Origin: PWQG01 sp051747985
Lineage (GTDB): Bacteria > Pseudomonadota > Gammaproteobacteria > Pseudomonadales > Pseudohongiellaceae
Length of the DNA stretch: 9,018 nt
Direction of reading: 5' to 3'
Assembly: GCA_051747985.1 (NCBI GenBank)
Contig: JBNJGU010000119.1
Coordinates: 1 to 9,018 of the forward strand
The notes under the pieces are model-generated. The model saw only the letters and a list, made by a program, of their open reading frames with translations, did not search any database and was not told the DNA's origin. The first letter of the stretch is position 1; each line of letters begins with the position of its first letter. Both the position numbers and the translations under genes were made by a program. Below are positions 1 to 6,081 of the stretch, one piece after another.

Positions 1-1
1 C

Positions 2-238
2 AATGGCGGAGAGGATGCGCTACGGGTCGGCGACATGACCAACTTCCAGGAAGAATGTGTGCCCATGGAGGAGGAAGTCTGGCAACTCAAGACCGTCTCC
101 ACCCAGGGAGAGGCGTTCAGCGCCACCACGGATTCAGATGGCATGCTCTGGGTTTACGGCGGCTCTGATTCCGGATTCGAGGGGCGCACGACATTCTTTG
201 TCACCGACTTCACTGTGCGACTGGCTCCCTCTTCGTAG
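2..238 (+). CDS. 3' end of an unrecognised protein (partial)
   Basis: The reading frame is open from the left edge of the window and ends at TAG 236-238, giving 78 visible C-terminal residues. An internal ATG at 35 exists, but the frame stays open upstream of it, so this is probably the tail of a longer gene. The visible part is acidic and mixed, with a stretch rich in Gly, Ser, Asp and Phe (VYGGSDSGFEGRTTFFVTDF) that suggests beta structure. There is no membrane segment, and I recognise no family. It converges on the permease gene, with stops 32 nt apart, so the two are transcribed toward each other. The frame choice rests on continuity to the edge and on the hairpin at its stop codon. Confidence that it is coding is moderate. 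Confidence 0.5.
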   Translation, partial: NGGEDALRVGDMTNFQEECVPMEEEVWQLKTVSTQGEAFSATTDSDGMLWVYGGSDSGFEGRTTFFVTDFTVRLAPSS

Positions 239-247
239 GGAGCCTTT
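223..247 (+). terminator. possible weak intrinsic terminator of the left-edge gene
   Basis: A perfect 7-bp inverted repeat, GGCTCCC (223-229) and GGGAGCC (238-244), encloses an 8-nt loop and overlaps the TAG stop at 236-238. Only three T residues follow (245-247), so the U-tract is short and termination may be weak. In the opposite direction no T-run follows, so it is unlikely to serve the permease transcript. It lies between convergent genes, where a terminator is expected. Confidence 0.45.
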
Positions 248-270
248 GACGGCGTGACGATGTGTGTACT

Positions 271-1617
271 TCACCGAGCCCGGTACAACGCCGCCCCCAA
301 TACGATCCAGACAAGGATGATCAACCATTCCTGCGGCCATACCAGCGCCGCGGGACTGCCGGGCAGGTACAGAAAAATCAGGCCGATAGAGAGCACGACG
401 GCAATATAGCCAATGGCCGTGCCGAAAGGTGCGCGATACGGCCGCGGCAGTTCCGGCTCGCGGCGACGCAGTACCAGGAATGAGATCGCCACCATCAGGT
501 AGGCGATGACGATGCCGAACCCGCCGGCATTGACCAGCCACACCAGTGCCGGTCGACCGAAAAATGGACTGATGATGGACAGTGCGCCGATCAACAGAAT
601 GGCGTTGACCGGTGTGTTATAGCGCGGGTGCAGCCGCCCCAGGGCGGCTGGCAGCATGCCGGCTCTGGCCAGCGCATAGATCGCCCGGGAAGCACCGACA
701 ATGAAGGCATTCCAGCTGGTCATGATGCCGGCCAGGCCGGTGAGCAACAGCAGGGTGGCGCCGGTGTCGCCATAGACCAGGCGATTGGCCTCGGCGGTGG
801 CGACTCCGGAAGTGAGGACATCCCCCTCCTGCACCAGGCCGACGCCAATGATGATCAGGCTGTACCAGCCGATGGCCAACACCACCGACAGCACGAGGGC
901 GGCGCCGATGTCATGGAACGGCAGATCGATTTCCTCGGCGGCCTGGGGAATGACGTCAAAACCGACAAACATGAACGGCACCATCACCAGTACGGTGGCG
1001 ATGCCGCCGAGTCCATTGTTGAACAGCGGCTGCATGTTCGCGGCGGCGCCGGTCACCGCTGCGCCGCCGATGAATACGCCACCCATGGCCAGAATCAGCA
1101 GCACGACCGTGGCCTGCACCACCGCGACGGACTTGACCCCGATGATATTGAGAAAGGTGACCAGCACGGCGCCCGCAATACCGGTCAGCACCCAGGTGAG
1201 GTAGACATCCCAGCCGGCGATCCGCCACAGATATCCGATCTCCAGGCCGGGCACCAGCGGACTGAGCACCGTCGGCAGGGCCACGGCCTCGAAGGCGATG
1301 ACGGACATATAACCGAGAATGATCGCCCAGGTGCAGACGAAGGATGCCGTGTTGCCCAGTGCGCGCTGACTGTAGACATGCTCGCCACCGGCGAACGGCA
1401 GGGCCGAGGCCAGTTCGGCATAGGTCAGCCCCACCAGCACAATGGCACCGCCGCCAATCAGGAACGCCAGCACGGCGCCGAGGGTGCCGGCACCCATGAT
1501 CCAGGTGCCGGTGAGAACCACCCAGCTCCAACCGATCATGGCGCCGAAGGCCAGGGCAATGACATCGCCGCGACCCAGCACGCGCAGAAAACTGGATTGC
1601 CGGTTCGCCGCACTCAT
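271..1617 (-). CDS. APC-superfamily amino acid/amine permease
   Basis: A 448-aa integral inner-membrane protein with about 12 hydrophobic segments, the normal size for amino acid-polyamine-organocation (APC) transporters. TM1 carries the Gly-rich helix break FGAMIG at residues 24-29. Around residues 215-235 is FVGFDVIPQAAEE, the unwound TM6-type signature that contacts substrate in this fold. Residues 310-337 have the typical cytoplasmic loop SRAIYALARAGMLP followed by RYNTPVNA. The C-terminal loop RRREPELPRPYRAPFG (384-399) is also family-typical. A ribosome binding site (GGGAG/AAGG) lies just before ATG 1617. The gene starts 81 nt after the serine hydrolase stop, with no clear terminator between, so co-transcription is plausible. 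The substrate cannot be assigned; the hydrolase neighbour hints at an amino acid or amine released from an amide. Family confidence is high, substrate confidence low. Confidence 0.92.
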   Translation of the reverse strand: MSAANRQSSFLRVLGRGDVIALAFGAMIGWSWVVLTGTWIMGAGTLGAVLAFLIGGGAIVLVGLTYAELASALPFAGGEHVYSQRALGNTASFVCTWAIILGYMSVIAFEAVALPTVLSPLVPGLEIGYLWRIAGWDVYLTWVLTGIAGAVLVTFLNIIGVKSVAVVQATVVLLILAMGGVFIGGAAVTGAAANMQPLFNNGLGGIATVLVMVPFMFVGFDVIPQAAEEIDLPFHDIGAALVLSVVLAIGWYSLIIIGVGLVQEGDVLTSGVATAEANRLVYGDTGATLLLLTGLAGIMTSWNAFIVGASRAIYALARAGMLPAALGRLHPRYNTPVNAILLIGALSIISPFFGRPALVWLVNAGGFGIVIAYLMVAISFLVLRRREPELPRPYRAPFGTAIGYIAVVLSIGLIFLYLPGSPAALVWPQEWLIILVWIVLGAALYRAR

Positions 1618-1698
1618 GCACCTTCTCCCTTACTCGCTCCAGTGTATCTATTCGTTTTGCCCTTCGTGGTGGCCCAGCGTTGCCCTCCCGTTCCAGGG

Positions 1699-3156
1699 TC
1701 AATCTACCGCTTTCAACACCTCTCTTGTCAGGTCCCAGCGATCGAAACCCTGGCCGCCCCAATCCAGTCCCCGCCGTACGATGACCATATCGTGGGACGG
1801 AATGACAATGGTGTACTGGCCCCGGTTGCCAGCGGTGGAATAGGCATCCGACGGTACGTCACCCCGGTCGTCGGGGACCAGCCACCATTGACCGCCGTAG
1901 AAGTTGCCGCGCTCCGAGGTCGCCGGAGCCGGGGTGCGCACGAAGTCTATCCATTCTTCGGAGAGTATGCGCTCGCCGTTCCACAGTCCCCTGTTGAGAT
2001 GAAGCAGACCCAGACGTGCCAGGTCGCGCGCATTGGTGTAAACCTGACTGCTGAGAACGAAGTCACCGAAGCGGTCGGTGCTTACCAGCGTATTGCGCAT
2101 GCCGATCCGGTCCAGCAGCGCATTTCGCGGGAATTCGGCGTACGCCTTTTCATTGCCCAGGGCCTGTTTCATGGCATACACCGCCAGCAGTGTGTCGTAG
2201 TTCTCGTAGTCCCAGTGGCTGCCGGGATCACGGATCAGGCCGCGACCGCGGGCACCGTCTACGGAGCTGGCGCCGGCCCAGTATGACAGTCCGGAACCGG
2301 TGGCATATTCCAGCCCGTTGTTGTCCACGGTCTGCAGGCCACTGGTCATGTTAAGAACGTGACGCAGGGTGATGTGGTCGCGCGGGTCGGATTCCGGTGA
2401 CGGCACCGAGGGCAGCCATTCGATATCCAGAGGCTCGTCGAGCGCCATCCGGCCTTCATCCACCAGCGTGCCGATCAACGTCGCGGCAATGCTCTTGGCC
2501 GTGGACCAGGTGCGGGTACGAGTGGTGGCATCAACGCCCGGCGCATAGCGCTCATGGATGATCTCGCCCTGGTACACCACCAGCAGACTCAGGGTATCCT
2601 GCTCCGGCGTGTCCCGATCGAAGGCCCAGTCGGAAGCGGCCTCCAGGGCGGTCGCATCAATGGCGTCAGGCAGTGGCCGGTCTTCCACCCGGTCACCGTC
2701 GGGCCAGGGAATGTCGTCCGGGTCTCCGGGTGGCGGTGGCAGGTCCAGCTCGGGCAATCTGTCGATATCGGCCAGGGTCTGGTCCGGCGGCAGGATGATA
2801 CAGCCGATGCCGTCACGAAAGGCGGCCCGCATCACCGGCACGGCACCGGGGACACCAATCTCCACGGCGCGCCGCTCCCGGTCCACGTTGTAGTCACCGC
2901 CCTCGGCCGTGCCCACGGGGTCGGGCAGGAAGGCCAGTTCCTGCTCGAACACCTGCTCCAGCGTGCGTTCGGAGGTGAACAGGCCGTTGCACATGAACAC
3001 GGCCTGCTGACCACGGCGGACCATTTCCCGCTGGGGCTGCCAGTAGTCGTGGTTTTCTTCCTGTTGGGCCAATGCTCCGGTGGGCAGAAGCACCGTGGAT
3101 GTGAGGAATGCGGTCAGTGACCAGACGGTCAGGCGGGTGGGTACGGGGTTCTTCAT
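1699..3156 (-). CDS. secreted serine hydrolase, beta-lactamase/NylB-like (SxxK) family
   Basis: A 485-aa protein with a Sec signal peptide (residues 1-30, ending GALA before QQ), so it probably acts in the periplasm or outside the cell. The catalytic domain is in the C-terminal two thirds. It has STAKS at 218-222 (nucleophile S218 and K221 of SxxK), YEN at 317-319 (the YxN motif) and AGNRGQ at 442-447, where class C enzymes have KTG. This combination fits the PF00144 group close to 6-aminohexanoate-dimer hydrolases and esterases rather than true beta-lactamases. An N-terminal extension of about 150 residues contains an FMCNGLFTSERT segment and a Pro/Asp-rich linker (136-165). The start at 3156 is chosen for its signal peptide and its GGAGGG ribosome binding site 7 nt upstream. 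The frame is open further upstream to about 3408, but that extension overlaps the lipoprotein gene and the terminator. The permease gene follows. Substrate unknown. Confidence 0.88.
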   Translation of the reverse strand: MKNPVPTRLTVWSLTAFLTSTVLLPTGALAQQEENHDYWQPQREMVRRGQQAVFMCNGLFTSERTLEQVFEQELAFLPDPVGTAEGGDYNVDRERRAVEIGVPGAVPVMRAAFRDGIGCIILPPDQTLADIDRLPELDLPPPPGDPDDIPWPDGDRVEDRPLPDAIDATALEAASDWAFDRDTPEQDTLSLLVVYQGEIIHERYAPGVDATTRTRTWSTAKSIAATLIGTLVDEGRMALDEPLDIEWLPSVPSPESDPRDHITLRHVLNMTSGLQTVDNNGLEYATGSGLSYWAGASSVDGARGRGLIRDPGSHWDYENYDTLLAVYAMKQALGNEKAYAEFPRNALLDRIGMRNTLVSTDRFGDFVLSSQVYTNARDLARLGLLHLNRGLWNGERILSEEWIDFVRTPAPATSERGNFYGGQWWLVPDDRGDVPSDAYSTAGNRGQYTIVIPSHDMVIVRRGLDWGGQGFDRWDLTREVLKAVD

Positions 3157-3167
3157 GGGATGTCCCT

Positions 3168-3197
3168 CCGGTTTTATTATCCCGAGAATAAAACCGG
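3168..3197 (-). promoter_or_regulatory. 11-bp perfect inverted repeat over the hydrolase ribosome binding site
   Basis: CCGGTTTTATT (3168-3178) and AATAAAACCGG (3187-3197) form a perfect 11-bp inverted repeat with an 8-nt loop. On the minus strand the downstream arm ends in the first two G residues of the GGAGGG ribosome binding site (3169-3164) of the serine hydrolase. The upstream arm is the end of the terminator stem plus its T-tract. It could be an RNA hairpin limiting translation of read-through mRNA, or a DNA operator for a dimeric regulator. The sequence does not decide between these. The inverted repeat itself is certain. Confidence 0.6.
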
Positions 3198-3228
3198 CTA
3201 TCCCGAAAGTCCAATCCCGGACAGCCGG
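3187..3228 (-). terminator. rho-independent terminator of the secretin operon
   Basis: Eight nt beyond the lipoprotein stop codon, the minus strand reads CCGGCTGTCCGG (3228-3217), an 11-nt loop, then CGGGATAGCCGG (3205-3194). This pairs as a six-bp GC-rich stem, one G-U wobble, three more pairs, and one mismatch near the loop. TTTTATT (3193-3187) follows directly. Position, stem and T-run all fit an intrinsic terminator ending the five-gene cluster. Confidence 0.75.
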
Positions 3229-3235
3229 GAGCAGG

Positions 3236-3607
3236 TCACAACGCTTCGGATTGACGCGCTCCGGCTTCCCCAAGAGCCTGTATGAAGGTGCCGCGCCGGC
3301 GACTGGTGACATAAAGTGTTTCCAGGTGCACAGCGAATATCGCCTCAACCGACTCGCCGTCACGGATCTGTGCACCGCCAGCGGTGGCCAGGGCATTCCG
3401 AATGGCACCTCCGTTCTTCAGGATGAACGGACGGGAGAATCCTGCACGAAGCATGGCCTCCGCCAGATCGTCCGCCTCCACCTGCCCCGCGTGTCCTATC
3501 GTTGTCGGCGTCACGGCGGCCTCGATCGTTGCCATGCCCGGATCAAGCGTAGAACAGCTCGACAACGAAAACACCAGTAACCCGACCATCAGAGCTTCCC
3601 TAGTCAT
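3236..3607 (-). CDS. small outer-membrane lipoprotein, candidate secretin pilotin
   Basis: A 123-aa protein with a lipoprotein signal: hydrophobic residues 5-15, then lipobox LSSC (15-18), with Cys18 predicted to be acylated. Residue +2 is Ser, not Asp, which favours sorting to the outer membrane. The mature part of about 105 residues is mixed alpha/beta (for example VEADDLAEAMLRAGF, then LETLYVTSRRRGTF) and belongs to no family I recognise. The start ATG at 3607 lies inside the end of the secretin gene (8-nt overlap), with GGAG 7 nt upstream, which indicates translational coupling. Many secretins depend on a small outer-membrane lipoprotein (pilotin) for targeting and assembly. Size, lipobox and tight coupling make that the leading inference here, but no pilotin sequence signature is visible. 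Alternatives are a pore-associated or surface lipoprotein. Confidence 0.75.
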   Translation of the reverse strand: MTREALMVGLLVFSLSSCSTLDPGMATIEAAVTPTTIGHAGQVEADDLAEAMLRAGFSRPFILKNGGAIRNALATAGGAQIRDGESVEAIFAVHLETLYVTSRRRGTFIQALGEAGARQSEAL

Positions 3608-5357
3608 TGCTGGACTCCGTATCCAATCGATTCAGCGCTGTTTCCAGCTGTGCGCGGAACTCCGCTTCATCGACTACGCCCATTGGTGGTCTATCCCCGC
3701 GCCCCGTGGTGAAAAGGGTATCACGGTCTTCGACAAGCGTGGCGGTCACAAAAACGGCCACCTGACGTGCTTCATGGGTCAGGTTATCACCGCGAAACGC
3801 GCGCCCCAGTAGCGGCAAACGCCCCATGGTCGGGACAGCACTCCGCGTCAGCCGTGACCGGGTGTCGACCAGTCCCGCCACCGCCGCCGTACCACCGCTT
3901 TCGACCTGCACCGTGCTGAGCGCCGTGCGCCGGCTGACCACCGGCAAATTCTCGGCGCCTCGGCCCACCACGTCGCTCACTTCTATGTTCATGTCCAATG
4001 TCAGCTCACCATCCGCTCCCACCTGGGGAATGATTCGCAGTACGGTTCCGGTTTCGATCTGCTCGAGCTGCGAGCGAACGAAGGCGGATCCCTCTGTGGT
4101 GATCTGGAACCACTCCTCGGTCACCACGCTGATCTCCGCTTCCTTGCCATCCTGCGTCATCACCTGCGGACTCGCGATGATTGTTGCCTCTTCATTCTGT
4201 GTCAGCATGTTCAGCGCCAGGGACAACGCGTTGGTGAATTCGCGCCCGGGCGTGAACCCGATGCGCAATCCCCAGAGCCAGCTCGGGTCCGTTTCATCGT
4301 TGGTGAACGCCCCCGCGGTGGCCGTCGGAAAGCCCCAATCCACCCCGAAATCAAGCAAGCTTCCCTGTTCGAGAACTACGACACGTGCGTCCAGCATGAC
4401 ATGCTGCCTCGGCATGTCTATCGCCGCGATATCCTCCAGGATTCCTGACTGGATCTGAACGGGAGCCGATATTGTCAGGGTGTTCGATTCCTCGTTCGCT
4501 CTCACGTACTCGTGCAGCGGTTCCGGCAGCAGGTCCATCGCCATTACCGCCGAGGCGTGGTTGAGCTTGACCAATCGGGTGCGCCCGGTGGCAGGGAGGT
4601 CGAAATCGCGGGGCCGTCCCGGGGTATCCAGATCGGACAGCTGTGCCAGAATCTGTTCGAGCGAGCCTGGAGGCGCTGTCACTGCCACGGTGTTCTGCTC
4701 TTCATTGGCCCGCACATAGCGCTGCAAGTGCTCCGGCAAAAGATCCAGCACAGCCCCGGTATTGACATGTTGCAGGCTGATGAAACGCGTCTCTCGGGTG
4801 TCGGCAACATCGATCTTCGCCAGGTCGGCCAGGATCAACTCAAGCAACGCGTCGGGCGCCGTCACTGCCAGCACACTGGACTCGCTGTCGACGCGCACAT
4901 AGCGCTGCAGCGCAACGGGAAGCAACTCCCGCGCAGCCTCCGGGGTCACATGGTTCATCGGAACAAGATGAGTCTCCGCCACCGTGGGGAACATGGTTGA
5001 CGTTTCGTCCGGCGAGAAAACCAGGTAATAGTCAGGCGCGCGATATACTTGAAACTCTGTTCCCACAAGCAACAGTTCCAGCGCCTTGTCGACCGTCACC
5101 TCTTCAAGCTCCACCGTAACCAATCCCTGCACGCCGGGACCCGCGATGATATTTTCTCCCGTCTGAACCGCAACATCCTCCAGTGCAATGCGAAGATCAG
5201 ACTCGACAAAAACGTTGCTTACAAGGCTCTCGTCTTGAGCCGTCACGCTGAATGGCAACATCATCAGGACATAGAGGAGCCACCTGATGTCGATGAGGCG
5301 CCAGACGATCCTTTCTGCTCTTGTTCGTGATTGGTCCATTTCCATAATCCGATCCAT
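3600..5357 (-). CDS. secretin-family outer-membrane pore (GspD/PulD-like)
   Basis: A 585-aa protein. Residues 1-41 form a long signal peptide with hydrophobic core LLYVLMMLPFSV before TAQ. Residues 43-117 look like an STN/N0 domain (LRIALEDVAVQTGENI and TVDKALELLLVGTEF). Three N1-type units follow at 128-186, 189-247 and 259-317, each with the pattern LLPxxLxxYVR, E, N or S, VxAP or SAP, ILxxL, D. The secretin core occupies 318-543 and ends with the family signature VPTMGRLPLLGRAF (508-521) and a beta strand RQVAVFVTATLVE. An Asp/Glu-rich C-terminal tail of about 40 residues could bind the lipoprotein. Secretins form ring-shaped gated channels in the outer membrane. The start is uncertain among ATGs at 5357, 5345 and 5339, none with a strong ribosome binding site. 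The frame is open to about 5630, but that extension overlaps the preceding gene. No secretion ATPase or platform gene is nearby. Confidence 0.93.
   Translation of the reverse strand: MDRIMEMDQSRTRAERIVWRLIDIRWLLYVLMMLPFSVTAQDESLVSNVFVESDLRIALEDVAVQTGENIIAGPGVQGLVTVELEEVTVDKALELLLVGTEFQVYRAPDYYLVFSPDETSTMFPTVAETHLVPMNHVTPEAARELLPVALQRYVRVDSESSVLAVTAPDALLELILADLAKIDVADTRETRFISLQHVNTGAVLDLLPEHLQRYVRANEEQNTVAVTAPPGSLEQILAQLSDLDTPGRPRDFDLPATGRTRLVKLNHASAVMAMDLLPEPLHEYVRANEESNTLTISAPVQIQSGILEDIAAIDMPRQHVMLDARVVVLEQGSLLDFGVDWGFPTATAGAFTNDETDPSWLWGLRIGFTPGREFTNALSLALNMLTQNEEATIIASPQVMTQDGKEAEISVVTEEWFQITTEGSAFVRSQLEQIETGTVLRIIPQVGADGELTLDMNIEVSDVVGRGAENLPVVSRRTALSTVQVESGGTAAVAGLVDTRSRLTRSAVPTMGRLPLLGRAFRGDNLTHEARQVAVFVTATLVEDRDTLFTTGRGDRPPMGVVDEAEFRAQLETALNRLDTESSND
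4407..4976 (-). repeat. three tandem N1-type domain repeats inside the secretin gene
   Basis: The secretin gene contains three homologous units: 4976-4800, 4793-4617 and 4583-4407. The first two are exactly 183 nt (61 codons) apart and share identical stretches at the same offset: CGCACATAGCGCTGCA on the plus strand at 4711-4726 and 4894-4909, and GTCACTGCCA at 4678-4687 and 4861-4870. The third unit is 210 nt from the second because of a short insert with RPRDFDLPATG. The sequence closeness suggests duplication within this gene. Confidence 0.8.
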
Positions 5358-5379
5358 TCGTTGTAGCAATCGTGCTGTC

Positions 5380-6024
5380 CTATTGCGTATCCGCGGAGAC
5401 TGTGACGTCGATGGCGCCCGTGTAGACACCTGGCGCCGCCACTTCACCGTCCCGCGTCCAGTGATGCCTCGATATGATGTGAATGACCCCACTGACTTGC
5501 TGACCATGCTCCGCCATGTCCGCGGTGAGCGCTGGCGTTCCTTCCCCGTTGCCGCCCGGCAGACTGGCGTGATTTTCCCGACCCGGTGTGGTACCGAAAC
5601 CACCCCGACCGGGCAGCCCCTGGTACTCACCGGATGGTGCGGGGAACTGTACTACGATGTCGTACCCAAGCGATCCGGTCTCCCCGTTCGGCCCCCGTGC
5701 CTCACCCAGATATCCGCCGCCTTCGATATCGATAAAACCATCCGGTCTGACTGTCACGGTCGCAAGCGCGTTGCCGGTTACCGTGAACGCCAGCCGGACC
5801 GGCTGGATCGTCGCCCCAAGCGCCGACGCGTTGTCAGGCACCGTGATCGCCACGTTGAGTGGCCCACCGGGCTGCAAGTCGACAATCGGTTCGATACGGG
5901 TGGAAATGGAGATGGATACCGAGTCGGAGGGTTGGGCGGACAACGGGTGACCATTGACCAGCCACGCCAGCGTCACAGCTACGGCCACCATGAACGTCCG
6001 GGTTGATCTTTGCCAGCATCGCAT
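5380..6024 (-). CDS. exported beta-rich subunit-like protein B
   Basis: A 214-aa protein with a Sec signal peptide (hydrophobic core FMVAVAVTLAWLV, cleavage likely near PLSA before Q31). The mature chain has no cysteine and alternating beta-strand patterns such as VSISISTRIEPIVDL and LNVAITV. It has a Gly/Pro-rich insert at about 128-165 with two LPG motifs, and a C-terminal strand APGVYTGAIDVTVS (197-210). That ending is common in exported fimbrial and spore-coat-U-like subunits. I cannot assign a family; a subunit or adhesin-like role is inferred. The start at ATG 6024 is preferred because GGAG lies 6 nt upstream and it gives a clean signal peptide. A GTG at 6072, 9 nt after the previous stop and preceded by AAAGGA, would add 16 residues. 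The secretin start follows 22 nt after the stop, so the genes are surely co-transcribed. Confidence 0.82.
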   Translation of the reverse strand: MRCWQRSTRTFMVAVAVTLAWLVNGHPLSAQPSDSVSISISTRIEPIVDLQPGGPLNVAITVPDNASALGATIQPVRLAFTVTGNALATVTVRPDGFIDIEGGGYLGEARGPNGETGSLGYDIVVQFPAPSGEYQGLPGRGGFGTTPGRENHASLPGGNGEGTPALTADMAEHGQQVSGVIHIISRHHWTRDGEVAAPGVYTGAIDVTVSADTQ

Positions 6025-6081
6025 TGAACTCTCCAGTTCTTCGGGTCCTTTCGGGGTGCCCTGTCGGCTCACCCGTTCCTT

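Noticed and set aside
628..2286. A 552-codon plus-strand open frame opposite the permease and hydrolase genes
   Set aside because: It runs antisense across two well-supported genes and their gap. Its product is a low-complexity Gly/Gln/His/Asp-rich chain without any domain, as expected from the reverse of GC-rich codons.
2554..3120. A 188-codon plus-strand open frame opposite the hydrolase N-terminus
   Set aside because: It is antisense to a gene with clear catalytic motifs, and its product is His/Gly/Gln-rich with no family pattern.
3157..3408. Upstream extension of the serine hydrolase frame
   Set aside because: It would overlap the lipoprotein gene and the terminator, and would bury the signal peptide. 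ATG 3156 has a good ribosome binding site.
5358..5630. Upstream extension of the secretin frame
   Set aside because: It overlaps subunit B, is rich in Arg/Thr/Ser like an out-of-frame translation, and displaces the signal peptide.
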